Source: Ariolimax columbianus (Eukaryota > Mollusca > Gastropoda > Stylommatophora > Arionidae). From it: a DNA stretch of 64,000 nt. Every line of letters starts with the position of its first letter. The first letter of the stretch is position 1. Below are positions 9,108 through 21,689 of the stretch, one piece after another. Location of the stretch: positions 3,638,200 to 3,702,199 of the forward strand of contig JAVGWX010000001.1 of assembly GCA_036924085.1 (NCBI GenBank), read 5' to 3'. Made by a program: the position numbers and the translations under genes. The notes under the pieces are model-generated. The model was not told the origin of the DNA and made no database searches. It was given only the letters and a program-made list of their open reading frames with translations.

Positions 9108-12100
9108 GTAATCCGGCCTCTAGCTTGAGAACCCTGCCATCCGGCCTCTAGCTTGAGAACCCTGCCATCCGGCCTCTAGCTTGAGAGCCCTGCCATCCGG
9201 CCTCTAGCTTGAGAACCCTGCCATCCAGCCTCTAGCATGAGAACCCTGCCATCTGTCCTCTAGAGTAGCTTGAGAACCCTGCCATATGTCCTCTATAGTA
9301 GCTTGAGAGCCCTTCCATCTGTCCTCTAGAGTAGCTTGAGAACCATGCCATCTGTCCTTTAGGGTAGCTGGAGAACCCTGCCATCTGTCCTCTAGAGTAG
9401 CTTGAGAACCCTGCCATCTGTCCTCTAGCTTGAAAACCCTGCCATCCGGCCTTTAGCTTGAGAACCCTGCCATCCGGCCTCTAGAGTAGCTTGAGATCCA
9501 TGCCATCCAGCCTCTAGCTTGAGAACCCTGCCATCAGTCCTCTAGCTTGAGAACCCTGCCATTCGGCCTCTAGAGTAGCTTGAGAACTCTGCCATCCGGC
9601 CTCTAGCTTGAGAACCCTGCCATCCGTCCTCTAGCTTGAGAACCCTGCCATCCGTCCTCTAGCTTGAGAACCCTGCCATCTGGCCTGTAGCTTGAGAACT
9701 TTGCCATCCGTCCTCTAGAGTAGCTTGAGAACCCTGCCATCCGGCCTCAAGCTTGAGAACCCTGCCATCAAGCCTCTAGCTTGAGAACCCTGATATCCGG
9801 CCTCTAGCTTCAGAACCCTGCCATCCGGCCTCTAGCTTGAGAACTCTGCCATCCGGTCTCTAGCTTGAGAACCCTGCCATCTGTCCTCAAGGGTAGCTTG
9901 AGAACCCTGCTATCTGTCCTCTAGCTTGAAAACCCTGCCATCCGGCCTTTAGCTTAAGAACCCTGCCATCCAGCCTTTAGAGTAGCTTGAGATCCATGCC
10001 ATCCAGCCTCTAGCTTGAGAACCCTGCCATCAGTCCTCTAGCTTGAGAACCCTGCCATTCGGCCTCTAGAGTAGCTTGAGAACCCTGCCATCCGGCCTCT
10101 AGCTTGAGAACCCTGCCATCCGTCCTCTAGCTTGAGAACCCTGCCATCTGTCCTCTAGCTTGAGAACCCTGCCATCTGGCCTCTAGCTTGAGAACCCTGC
10201 CATCCGGCCTCTAGCTTGAGAGCCCTGCCATCCGGCCTCTAGCTTGAGAACCCTGCCATCCAGCCTCTAGCATGAGAACCCTGCCATCTGTCCTCTAGAG
10301 TAGCTTGAGAACCCTGCCATATGTCCTCTATAGTAGCTTGAGAGCCCTTCCATCTGTCCTCTAGAGTAGCTTGAGAACCATGCCATCTGTCCTTTAGGGT
10401 AGCTGGAGAACCCTGCCATCTGTCCTCTAGAGTAGCTTGAGAACCCTGCCATCTGTCCTCTAGCTTGAAAACCCTGCCATCCGGCCTTTAGCTTGAGAAC
10501 CCTGCCATCCGGTCTCTAGAGTAGCTTGAGATCCATGCCATCCAGCCTCTAGCTTGAGAACCCTGCCATCAGTCCTCTAGCTTGAGAACCCTGCCATTCG
10601 GCCTCTAGAGTAGCTTGAGAACTCTGCCATCCGGCCTCTAGCTTGAGAACCCTGCCATCCGTCCTCTAGCTTGAGAACCCTGCCATCCGTCCTCTAGCTT
10701 GAGAACCCTGCCATCTGGCCTGTAGCTTGAGAACCCTGCCATCCGTCCTCTAGAGTAGCTTGAGATCCATGCCATCCTGCCTCTAGCTTGAGAACCCTGC
10801 CATCAGTCCTCTAGTTTGAGAACCCTGCCATTCGGCCTCTAGAGTAGCTTGAGAACTCTGCCATCCGGCCTCTAGCTTGAGAACCCTGCCATCCGTCCTC
10901 TAGCTTGAGAACCCTGCCATCCGTCCTCTAGCTTGAGAACCCTGCCATCTGGCCTGTAGCTTGAGAACCCTGCCATCCGTCCTCTAGAGTAGCTTGAGAA
11001 CCCTGCCATCCGGCCTCAAGCTTGAGAACCCTGCCATCAAGCCTCTAGCTTGAGAACCCTGATATCCGGCCTCTAGCTTCAGAACCCTGCCATCCGGCCT
11101 CTAGCTTGAGAACTCTGCCACCCGGTCTCTAGCTTGAGAACCCTGCCATCTGTCCTCAAGGGTAGCTTGAGAACCCTGTTATCTGTCCTCTAGCTTGAAA
11201 ACCCTGCCATCCGGCCTTTAGCTTAAGAACCCTGCCATCCAGCCTTTAGAGTAGCTTGAGATCCATGCCATCCAGCCTCTAGCTTGAGAACCCTGCCATC
11301 AGTCCTCTAGCTTGAGAACCCTGCCATTCGGCCTCTAGAGTAGCTTGAGAACCCTGCCATCCGGCCTCTAGCTTGAGAACCCTGCCATCCGTCCTCTAGC
11401 TTGAGAACCCTGCCATCTGTCCTCTAGCTTGAGAACCCTGCCATCTGGCCTCTAGCTTGAGAACCCTGCCATCTGGCCTCTAGCTTGAGAACCCTGCCAT
11501 CCAGCCTCTAGCTTGAGAACCCTGCCATCCGGCCTCTAGCTTCAGAACCCTGCCATCCGGCCTCTAGCTTGAGAACCCTGCCATCCGGTCTCTAGCTTGA
11601 GAACCCTGCCATCTGGCCTCTAGGATGAGAACCCTGCCATCTGGCCTCTAGCTTGAGAACCCTGCCATCCGGCCTCTAGCTTGAAAACCCTGCCATCCGG
11701 TCTCTAGCTTGAGAACCCTGCCATTTGGCCTCTAGCTTGAGAACCCTGCCTTCCGGCCTCTAGAGTAGCTTGAGAACCCTGCCATCCAGCCTCTAGCTTG
11801 AGAACCCTGCCATCCAGCCACTAGCTTGAGAACCCTGCCATCCGGCCTCTAGAGTAGCTTAAGAACCCTGCCATCCAGCCTCTAGCTTGAGTACCCTGTC
11901 ATCCGGCCTCTAGCTTGAGAACCCTGCCATCCGGTCTCTAGCTAGTGAACCCTGCCATCCGGTCTCTAGCTTAAGAACCCTGCCATCCGGTCTCTAGCTT
12001 GAGAACCCTGCCATCCGGCCTCTAACTTGAGAACCCTGCCATCCGGCCTCTAGCTTGAGAACCCTGCCATCCAGCCTGTAGCTTGAGAACCCTGCCATCC

Positions 12101-13090
12101 GGCCTCTAGCTTGACAACCCTGCCATCCGGCCTCTAGCTTGAGAACCCTGCCATCCGGTCTCTAGCATGAGAACCCAGCCATCCGGCCTTTAGTTTGAGA
12201 ACCCTGCCATCCGGCGTCTAGCTTGAGAACCCTGCCATCCAGCCTTTAGCTTGAGAACCCTGCCATCCAGCCTCTAGCTTGAGAACCCTGCCATTTGGTC
12301 TCTAGCTTGAGAACCTTGCCATCCGGCCTCTAGCTTGAGACTCTGCCATCCAGCCTCTAGCTTGAGAACCCTGCCATCCAGCCTCTAGCTTGAGAACCCT
12401 GCCATCCGGCCTCTAGCTTGAGAACCCTGCCATCCAGCCTCTAACTTGAGAACCCTGCCATCCGGCCTCTAACTTGAGAACCCTGCCATCCGGCCTCTAA
12501 CTTGAGAACCCTGCCATTTCGCCTCTAGCTTGAGAACCCTGCCATCCGGCCTCTAGAGTAGCTTGAGAACCCTGCCATCCAGCCTCTAGCTTGAGAACCC
12601 TGCCATCCAGCCACTAGCTTGAGAACCCTGCCATCCGGCCTCTAGAGTAGCTTAAGAACCCTGCCATCCAGCCTCTAGCTTGAGTACCCTGTCATCCGGC
12701 CTCAAGCTTGAGAACCCTGCCATCCGGTCTCTAGCTAGTGAACCTTGCCATCCGGTCTCTAGCTTAAGAACCCTGCCATCCGGTCTCTAGCTTGAGAACC
12801 CTGCCATCCGGCCTCTAACTTGAGAACCCTGCCATCCGGCCTCTAGCTTGAGAACCCTGCCATCCAGCCTGTAGCTTGAGAACCCTGCCATCCGGCCTCT
12901 AGCTTGACAACCCTGCCATCCGGCCTCTAACTTGAGAACCCTGCCATCCGGCCTCTAGCTTGAGAACCCTGCCATCCGGCCTCTAACTTGAGAACCCTGC
13001 CATCCGGCCTCTAGCTTGAGAACCCTGCCATCCAGCCTGTAGCTTGAGAACCCTGCCATCCGGCCTCTAACTTGAGAACCCTGCCATCAA
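9108..13090. repeat. 27-bp minisatellite (32-bp variant) with higher-order structure, about 4 kb
   Basis: Roughly 140 copies of ctctagcttgagaaccctgc plus catccgg. A recurrent 32-bp variant carries an extra agtag (ctctagagtagcttgag). Blocks of specific variants recur: 9232-9417 reappears at 10267-10452 (offset 1035 bp), a block near 9712 reappears near 10981 (offset about 1.27 kb), and one near 11757 reappears near 12549. The array therefore grew by unequal exchange of multi-kilobase segments as well as monomer slippage. No coding content. Confidence 0.95.
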
Positions 13091-13317
13091 CCCAAATAAT
13101 TCTGTTTTAAAAACTCTGACCACAACGTTATCCTCGTTACCGCCGAGACATCCATCAAGTTTGTTGCACGGAGTTAAGTGCTCGGCTGGCCTAGAGAGAT
13201 TTTGTGAACGGGACTGCCATCCGATTTGAGGCTCTTCATTTGTTAGTAAGCCGAGAAGTGTGGCTGCCGACAGAGTACTGGGACTGTAACTACAGGAATG
13301 TCAATTAATATTACATT
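13091..13317. other. Short unique spacer
   Basis: Sequence between the 27-bp array and a LINE insertion. No recognisable feature. Confidence 0.5.
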
Positions 13318-13330
13318 CAACAGTATATTC
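13318..13330. repeat. Target-site duplication of LINE insertion (right partner 13957-13969)
   Basis: The 13-mer caacagtatattc occurs at 13318-13330 and again at 13957-13969, exactly bracketing the LINE copy between them. Confidence 0.9.
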
Positions 13331-13336
13331 TTCTTC

Positions 13337-13381
<45 letters not shown>

Positions 13382-13956
13382 TTCGTACGCTGTCAGTCGG
13401 CAACTTGTATTTGTTCGAAGAAAGCAGCTGTCATCCTGAGGTTGTCGACACTGCCATAGAACTTGTCTAGTGTTGGCACTGGTGATGGCCACATGTGCTT
13501 TCTCTGGTCCTCGTATGTCGGGCAATTTTGCAGCAGATGTTCAGCGGTCATTTTCCCTGTACCACAGGTGCATTCGTCAGTGCCACCTATCGTCAGTTTA
13601 TTGAAAAGATGGTACCTCAGTCTGTTGTGGCCTGTGCGGAGTCTGAAGACCACGACCTGCTCTCTTCTGTTCAACTGGTAATAGGCACCATTTTTTGTGT
13701 AGCCAGTATGTTCTGTTTCCCATTTGGCCATGGTCACACTAGAATCTCGTTGTGGTAGTCTTGCATCTTCTTTTGCCAGTCTGTCTGCCTCCTCGTTGCC
13801 TTGAATGTTACAGTGGGTTGAAACCCACTGTACCACTACTCTTTTTGGTGCGGACTGCTGGCATAGTTGACAGAGTACTGCTCTTAAATGATTAAGTTCA
13901 GTATTTTTCTGGCTTTTTAGTGCTGTAACCACGGCCGGGGTATCTGTAAACAGGAC
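13331..13956 (-). mobile_element. 5'-truncated I/Jockey-like LINE: RNase H end plus zinc-knuckle tail
   Basis: A minus-strand frame (ending 13393) encodes the C-terminal half of the RNase H domain (VVVQWVSTHCNIQGNEEADRLAKE) and the terminal cysteine cluster (ECTCGTGKMTAEHLLQNCPTY). It begins at the RNase H FTD motif, lacks RT and endonuclease, and has a 36-bp internal deletion relative to the copy at 52581. The 3' tail is (AAT)n with a short GAA stretch, seen as attattatt on the plus strand at 13336-13380. It is bracketed by a 13-bp target-site duplication. It belongs to the same subfamily as 52581-53218 and is related to 30569-33201. Confidence 0.92.
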
Positions 13957-13969
13957 CAACAGTATATTC

Positions 13970-14690
13970 AAAGAACGTTACTTTCCTCTTCAGTAAAGGG
14001 CCTTAGGATCCAAATTCGATCTATATATTGCCCTATAGCAGAAACTGTCGTCTGGGAGGAAGTGTTGAAGGTTTCATGATACTAAGTAACACTTGTATAA
14101 TATGGGGAATCCTGTTCCGTTCCTCACTGTCTTACCTTCCCTAACCGTATGCCAGATATCCATTTGTAAATGACATAATTGAACTCTTTCCAGTCCAGTA
14201 TAATTGAGTTATGTTTTCAGTCCATGGCAAATGCCCCAACTTCGTGTATCAAATAGTTTGTTTGTTTTTTTCCCAAAATAAACACTTCCAACAAATTGAG
14301 TTAAAACTGCGATCTACAGATTTTAAGACACATGATGAAACAATTTCAGACATGAAGTATTCACAATCAAAATGTATCTTTGTATGAAGCGTCAGTAACG
14401 TGTATGGGAAAATACATCTCCGCTTACAGTAGCATACATGTTTTTGCTTTAAATCCCTGAATATCCTTACTGATCCCTTTCTTCTGTGTCCCAGCCAAAG
14501 TATGAATCTGACATATAGGGACTATTCGCGTGAAATCCAGATGCATGATCATATCTGGTCAAATTATCATTTATTTCTAAGACCTAGACGTCAACAATTT
14601 CATAGATCTCAAAGGCCGACTTTAAATATTCAGGACACGTGTAAATATTAATGGAATGTTGCCAATTATAATTTAGGTCTCCTAACCATC
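13970..14690. other. Unassigned AT-rich sequence
   Basis: No exon, array or element recognised. Confidence 0.4.
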
Positions 14691-14739
14691 GAGGGGCGCG
14701 TTAGCTCAGTTCATAGTGTACCAGAGCCGATCGGTTTGA

Positions 14740-15924
14740 TGGAGCTCTGCCCCAGACGGTAAAGGGGTCTGCTCTATTCTATTTCACTCTACACTCACTC
14801 TAAACAAATTCAAGTAACACTAAATATAAACACAGTACGACATATTATTTATTCAGGTAACACTGCTAACTATAAACTCTCTAAAAATTCTTTCTCTCAC
14901 CATTTATACGTCACTATACCCTATTCTCTTAATCTGGCCTGCTGCGATCGAACTTAGTTGCGGATTGCCGCTGATGGTAAAGTTCGAAGGTTCTGAACCC
15001 GAGTATGACGTCTGTGGTCTTGTTCCTCTTGTCGGCGGTAGATCAAAATGGTCTAAACGTGGTCAGGATAGACTGCGTGAAATATGATCCATGGGATCAC
15101 TGCATAACTGCCTCTAGCTGCGACCGACGACTTACATTCATCTGATCAAGGTGATGTCGGCGTGATCAGTGGGACTGCGTCAATATGATGAATGGGATGA
15201 CTGGAAGACTGCCTCTATAAGCTACTCACGACTTGTAATTACGGCCACTACAAAATATGAGGGTAGTTACCTTTCTTGCTGCATGCCTATCTCAAATGTC
15301 TCTCTCCGTCGCCTAAATCTCAACTCAAATCTGCCTCAACTGCATATCTTCGTTGCCTGCCCTCCACTGAGCGTCTCTTTCCAAAGAACATCTGTCTCTG
15401 AAGTGAAGTTCCCCTTCTGCCTCTGAAGTCAAATGTTCCCTTTCAGTGGTTCTCTCGTAATATGGTTGTCAACTCAAATCTGCTTCACTCTGTCTCTTGC
15501 TCTCCAATGAGCGTCTCTCTCGAAAGTGTTCTACTGTAATATCCTAAGTCGACCGCTCTCCACTGTCTACCTCTTTCGAATTCTGTCTCCAGTAATTTCT
15601 GAAGTCAAGTCTTTTCTCTCCGCCGGTTCCACTTCACTGAGCGTCTCTTTCGAATTCTTATCAAGTAATTTCTGAAGTCAAGTCTTTTCTCTCCGACGGC
15701 TACACTCCACTGAGCGTCTTTTTCGAATGTCTCTCAAGTAATTTCCCTCACGTCTCTCTAAGACGGGATTTATATTCGATCTGCCTCCCAGATCACGTGA
15801 TTTCCAAAACTGCCCGTCTGCTTGTCATCATCCATCTTGTTCGCGTGGTTTTCAGACGACGCGAGTTTGTCGGGGGCAACAAGCCTTCGCGTCTCCAACC
15901 ATTATCGTCCCAGGTGTTGACACA
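14740..15924 (-). mobile_element. LTR-like dispersed repeat, copy 1
   Basis: Shares with 44065-45490 a block at its left side (gtctgctctattctat, then cactctacactcact, aaacaaattcaagtaac) and an inner block (gcggattgccgctKatggt). On the minus strand it starts near tgtgtcaaca (15924) and has a TATA-like tataaat near 15770, compatible with an LTR promoter. An internal tandem of about 75 bp occupies 15590-15740. No paired LTR, protein or target duplication was seen, so the LTR label is inference; a non-autonomous DNA element is an alternative. Confidence 0.35.
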
Positions 15925-16139
15925 TGGCCTGTAACCTACGTCAGGTTACGTCGTGGTTCGATTTGGTAACTCAAATCCTGACGGGACTGAGTTCAGCTGC
16001 ACTGACTCAAATCCCTCGAAGAAGAAATAAATAAATGGTTGTCTCCCACCTATATATTGTCTTTACAGCTAAGATCTGTTCAAATGGGGAGCATTTCCCT
16101 ATTTTCTGTGGTAACAACATGCCTCGCCTCGGATAACGT

Positions 16140-16330
16140 AAGGAGACTTTAAACAATCCTGGTCGTGAGTTTAATCGGGGACCGCTTCTCCAGTCAATCT
16201 AGCTGTAAATTGGTACATGAAACACCAGTTAGAGAAAGTGAAAACAACCGGGAAGGGCACTGGCCACGCCACCTCTCACAGGCTGCGGCTTAGTGCAATG
16301 GAGTCTTCAAAAAATCCATTTCCAACCAGC
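16140..16330 (+). mobile_element. SINE-like fragment
   Basis: Contains a degenerate box-B-like gtcgtgagtttaatcgg, then agctgtaaattggtac, in the same order as the SINE-like copy at 8370-8545. Confidence 0.4.
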
Positions 16331-16724
16331 GGTTAATTCTGCTGAATTTCAACTTTACTTTTTACTTAAACCATCAAGAGTTTGTTGCTATGTAACAATG
16401 GCCTATTGTAGGCTTTGATTACTATTTCGCCACAGCTGGACTGAAACTGATGTTTTGCGCATGACGTAATTCCATACTGTACTGGAAAGGGTTAATCATT
16501 ACTTACGTATTTTTAAGATGTAAGGATCAGCTAGCAAGACTTTGTAATATCGCTTCAACTATTTTTTAGTTTACTTGCATTTTTCTTTCTTTTATGTCAA
16601 CATTCATTGTTTCTGATTTCTTGACCTGGAGAGTTCCACGCTAAACTACATCACATGATGTCCCGAGCTTGCCTTCAGACTCGCGTGCCATTGTAGCAGC
16701 TCTAGTTGGTTGACCTACCGAAGC

Positions 16725-17722
16725 AGATGGTGCAAGGGGTCTGCACTAACTATATTTTCACTTCAAACAAATTAACTATCACACTAATTGAAAAACACAA
16801 CAATGAAACTTTATTTCTACACATTCACAACTGACTCCCAAATCTTCACTCTAAACAAAACATGTCTGGCTGTAAGAAATTATGAATTGAACAAACTAAA
16901 AGAAACTTGATTACGAACTACAACTTGAAATACAAACTGTAACTTGATAGACGAACCGTTATGTGGATTGCCACAGAATGGAAGATTCATGTTTGTTCTG
17001 CAACCCACGTGATTTCGTTCGTGGTCCTATGCTCTTCGACGACGGTGGCTTGTAGTGATCGTTTAAGAGCTGAATCACTGTGCTAGTCAAATATCTCTCT
17101 AGTTAGACGCTGAATCGCTGTGCTAGTCAAATATCTCTCTAGTTAGACGCTGAATCGCTGTGCTAGTCAAATATCTCTCTAGTTAGACGCTGAATCGCTG
17201 TGCTAGTCAACTCTCTAGTTAGACGCTGGATCGCTCTGCTAGTCGAATATCTCTAGTTAGACGCTGGATTGTTGTGCTAGTCAAATATCTCTCTAGTTAG
17301 ACGCTGGATCTCTGTGCTAGTCAAATATCTCTCTAGTTAGACGCTAGATCTCTGTGCTAGTCAAATATCTGTCTAGTTAGACGCTGTATCGCTTTGCTAG
17401 TCAAATATCTCTCTAGTTAGATGCTGGATCGCTGTGCTAGTCAAATTATCTCTCTAGTTAGACGCTGGATCGCTGTACTAGTCAAATATCTCTCTAGTTA
17501 GCCGCTGAATGCTGTGCTAGTCAAATATCTCTCTAGCTAGATGCTGGATCGATGTGCTAGTCAAATATCTCTGTCGTTAGACGCTGGATTTGTTAGATAA
17601 TTCTGCTAATTCTGTTTCTAACACTTGCAATGGGAAACACCAATTTTATTACCATTTACCTCTCCTTGATATGCTGCTCAACATCTGGACTCTCGTGGTG
17701 AAAGATTGTCTGTCAAACCCTT

Positions 17723-17753
<31 letters not shown>

Positions 17754-18060
17754 ATCTATATATCTCTCTCTTCACCGTTATCTAGACGGCCATGTTCTCC
17801 TTGCTGCTCCCTGCAGACTGATGTTGACTTGTTCTCTCCGTTCCTTACATCCGAATGATGTCGACTTGTCTCTCCGCTGCTTGCACCCGAATGATGTGTT
17901 TTCTTGTCTCTCCTCGCTATCTATATCCGCAGCTTTTTATAGATCTCGAACCTGGTTTTTTTCTCCCCGAAATTTCAGAAAAACCAGATAATAGTATGTC
18001 CGATTTCAGTCGTCACTATGCGTCTAGGCGTCATGTAAGGTTACGTAGTTTTAACATCTG
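16725..18060 (-). mobile_element. LTR-like dispersed repeat, copy 2, with internal minisatellite
   Basis: The left side (caaggggtctgcactaac, then ttcaaacaaatta) is a diverged match to copies 1 and 3. On the minus strand a good TATA box (tataaaaagc) sits near 17931-17941. The centre holds a 40-bp array (separate entry) where copy 3 holds an unrelated 49-bp array. No proteins are encoded. Confidence 0.33.
17050..17590. repeat. 40-bp minisatellite
   Basis: About 13 copies of gctgtgctagtcaaatatct plus ctctagttagacgctgaatc. Lies inside the LTR-like copy 2. Confidence 0.93.
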
Positions 18061-18194
18061 CGTGGCTTGGAAACCAACGATAGGCATTCCAAACATTCTT
18101 ATGTCCAGATTTGAGTACATATGTACTGGCTAGTTTTGTTAGTTTAATTCTATAAGAAACAATGAATGGCTACTGACTACCCATGCTCTTCTCC

Positions 18195-18545
18195 CACCCT
18201 GTACAACATTAGAGCGCCATGTACAACATTAGAGCGCCATGTACAACATTAGAGAGCAATGTACAACATTAGAGCGCCATGTACAACATTAGAGAGCAAT
18301 GTACAACATTAGAGCGCCATGTACAACATTAGAGCGCCATGTACAACATTAGAGCGCCATGTATGACATTAGAGCGCCATGTAAGCATTTGAGCGCCATG
18401 TACAACATTATAGCGCCATGTACAACAGTAGAGCGCCATGTACAACATTAGATCGCCATGTAGAGCATTAGACCTGCATGTACAGCATTATAGCGCCATG
18501 TACAGCATTAGAGCACCATGTACAACATTAGAGAGCAATGTTGCA
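18195..18545. repeat. 20-bp minisatellite
   Basis: About 17 copies of gtacaacattagagcgccat, with the variant agagagcaat. Confidence 0.93.
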
Positions 18546-19195
18546 AAGACCATGCGAAAGAGTATCAGTGTCAGCCCACAACCTTGTTTGACACCGTTGG
18601 GGACTGGAAAGGCTACAGACAATTCTCAGGTCTTGGCTTACCGTTAATCTGTGCTAGTCTATCAAGCTGTCGCTGTGTAATTGTGTATACAAGTGGAAAT
18701 ATACATATACAGGGTACAATTATTGTCAATTCATATAACTGTCTGTCACAATCCCTGCTAATGAAAATATGCTTAAGGTGAGAGTTTGTCTTTAACTGCA
18801 CTTTTGTGTGGTTCTTGGGGAGAATTAGAAGTTTGTCAACAACAACAGTGGCTGCATTGTAAAATATCACAAAACACTTATTGACCACCTACCTACGGGT
18901 AATGTTAACCTTAATGTGGCGTTAATGCTGAATGTGTGTTACTTCCAAGAAACTGTTTTTCCCACACAAAATTTAAAGTAAATATATTCAATGTAAATGT
19001 CTGGTGGGTGTTGCTGATAACAATCAAATGAATGGTTGCCTGTCAAGTCACTGTTGTGATAAATTGGAAAGCACAAGGCAGACAAATCAACGAATGTTGT
19101 TTCAATGTGATGGTGTCACCGTGAAGCATATGGGAAATCTGGTTCATTTAAATAAATGATTCAACATCTGACCTTGAGTTGTCATTAGCCTAGAT
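18546..19195. other. Unassigned
   Basis: No supported exon or element. Short open frames without homology cues. Confidence 0.4.
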
Positions 19196-19199
19196 GTGA

Positions 19200-19440
19200 T
19201 CGGTTCATATAGGTCGGAGAAAGTCGTTTCTCTGATAGAAGCTGTTCATATAAGTTGGAGAAAGTCGTTTCTCTGATAGAAGCTGTTCATATAAGTTGGA
19301 GAAAGTCGTTTCTCTGATAGAAGCTGTTCATATTAGTCTGAGAAAGTCGTTTCTCTGATAGAAGCTGTTCATATAAGTTGGAGAAAGTCGTTTCTCTGAT
19401 AGAAGCTGTTCATATTAGTCTGAGAAAGTCGTTTATGAGA
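19200..19440. repeat. 41-bp tandem repeat containing a palindrome
   Basis: About six copies of gaagctgttcatataagttg plus gagaaagtcgtttctctgat. Each contains the perfect inverted repeat gagaaa-gtcg-tttctc, able to form a hairpin. Confidence 0.9.
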
Positions 19441-19489
19441 GTGAAGAACATGCTGGCATAAATTAATTTTGAAACGATTTATATCGTGA

Positions 19490-19675
19490 CGTACTTGATC
19501 TGAAGAGAATAAATTCATAAATAAGTATCTTTTATGCAACCTTAGAGAGAATATATTCATAAATATGTACCTTATATGCAATCTTATAGAGAATATATTT
19601 ATAAATGTGTACCTTTTATGCAATTTTACAGAGAATAGATTCATAAACGTGTTTTATTATGCAATCTTATATATA
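19490..19675. repeat. 42-bp AT-rich tandem repeat
   Basis: Four diverged copies of agagaatatattcataaata plus tgtacctttatgcaatctt. The 14-residue periodic minus-strand frame is an artefact of the 42-bp period. Confidence 0.85.
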
Positions 19676-21095
19676 TCAGGTAACATTAGTTCTTGACGTT
19701 AGCGTTTTTATAGACATTCCAGGTGGCGTTTGGTCGTGCTGTAGATTAAATTGATAACTGACAACATCGTTAGGATTCTCAGGCATAATTGTGCCAACAC
19801 TATAGGGAATGCCAGGTTCTCTAAACAGTTTGCTAGCTCATGATTTTCTCGTTCTTATCTTGATTGTTCAAGACTGATGCGCTTGTCAAACTTCTCGTTT
19901 GAATGGTTTGTTTTTCAAATTCTGACGAAATATTGTCTCTGAGATGCATTCTGACGAAATATTGTCTCTGAGATTATCATGACCGAATCATCTTTTGATA
20001 AATATTAATTCAGTTGCACGGCACTGCACAAATTTCCGGCATTTTTTTCAGATCCGAAACTCAAAAGCGATGTGTGTTGTTAGGATTCATTTGATAATGT
20101 ATAATATATATACGCGCACACAGGTACACGCGCACATGTATAACACATTCCCAAAATGTGTACACTTATAAATGTTCGTGGAGAGGACTTCTTATACGTG
20201 GGTAGATCGGATGACCCATACATAGACGTTTACACATACATGTTCAGCTCACAACAGAGTAAGTATGTTATATGCGAGTAAAACATCAAAAACCTAGCAT
20301 ACTCCCATACTTGATCACCTACAGCAACTCCATACCAACATAATTATACAACATCAATTGTTCCCTTCACATACATACATGCATGAGGATAGCATGTCCC
20401 CTCTGACTGCGACATGGTCGCCATCTTCGTGACATTCATTGCTATGGGGACCAAGTCGATCCACATCTCGTCAGCCAGACTGCCTTGAAAACAACCTGTT
20501 TCGAGGGCGGGTCGCTACATGAAAGAGAGATAGTGGTTGTCCAGACTAGCGTCTCAGTTCCACAATATAACAAATAAGACCACGCCTATGACTGAAGGTG
20601 GCGTTGGTTCAAGAGGAGCCAAGTAAACATTTGAAATGCCCAAAATTGAAGACGAGTCCAGTCATTGTTACACTGTACTCTGGAGAATCTGCAACCAACC
20701 GTGTTTTATGAAGTTATGTATCCTGGTGTTTCTGTTGTTGAAATCTCTCCTAATCCTAGCACTGACCTAGATATTATTTGCGAGTACATGTTAGCATCTA
20801 ATGTTTCCAACCATCTGTCCGGCGTAACCTGGGCAGGGATTCGGTCTCCTGTCGCACCAAACCGTCGTACCGGCTCTTGTTTCTGAGTGCACGTGTTACT
20901 AATTGTTTGTCTGCAGCTTCCCCTGCTGATCGTGTTCCAATCTCACGTTACCTGTGTTGTGTGGCCGTGTGTGTGTTTCGTCCATGTCTACTGTCATTGT
21001 CCGGATTGGTGTAGTGCACCTGACATAGTCATTGTTCTGTGTGTGTTCTTGTGTTTGTTTCTGACGTATCTATTGTCGTTACAATGTTCTATTTT
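19676..21095. other. Unassigned unique sequence
   Basis: Contains a 28-bp direct duplication at 19918-19970 (attctgacgaaatattgtct twice) and an AT/CA-rich stretch at 20095-20150. A frame at 20665-20886 has no recognised domain and no convincing splice sites. Confidence 0.4.
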
Positions 21096-21099
21096 AGTT

Positions 21100-21650
21100 T
21101 TAATGTTTCTCATACTGTTGTTGTTCCTCCATCACTACTGATGAAGACCTCTTCCATTTTCGTTCAACCAGTCCTTTCAGTTTAGTATTCTGTGGGTCGG
21201 GGGTGTGGGTGGGTGCGAAGATGGCTGATGACTCCGAGTTAGGACCTGCATGATGGCAGGCAGTGAGGGTATGGAATGGTGGCTTCACTAGACGGTGATA
21301 GGGCACTGGCTTTTCTATTCGGTCTCCGTTGTTCTGCTGCAGACTATTTGGATGCCTTGAATAATGGTGCTTCTCTGTGGAGAGATGTACGCCAGGTTGT
21401 ACGGTCTTGCGTAGTATCTCCTTATGTTTAGAATCTTCTTATGTTTAGAGGTTTCTGCTGAAGGTATTTGTAGAAGTTTTAAGCGTGTCTTTAAAGCGCT
21501 TGTTTGGCCCCTTTGGTAACTTTTTCCCTTCTGCATCTTGCCAAAGAAGATTATTTTTGTTAACCAATAGCCTGGCATGCGAACCGCATGACCCGCCCAG
21601 CCAATCTTTAATTGCATCATGATGGTATCAATGCTAATGATCATGCATCA
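21100..21650 (-). mobile_element. LINE 3' fragment (RT C-terminal domain and tail), degenerate
   Basis: The minus-strand peptide at 21644-21315 includes GWAGHAVRMP, IFFGKMQKGK and QRGQTSALKTRLKLLQIPSAE. This is the C-terminal signature of endonuclease-RT LINEs (usual form WAGHVVRMPD...GKR..GGQ..RYKDTLK). Downstream to about 21100 is a degraded C/H-rich tail. Stops and shifts are present; no RT core. Confidence 0.75.
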
Positions 21651-21689
21651 TACACTATATCACACTACATCATTCAAGAAACACGGCCA

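Noticed and set aside
14690..14745. tRNA gene suggested by ttagctcagttcatagtg
   Set aside because: No complete cloverleaf or matching acceptor stem could be drawn; at most a degraded tRNA-derived repeat head.
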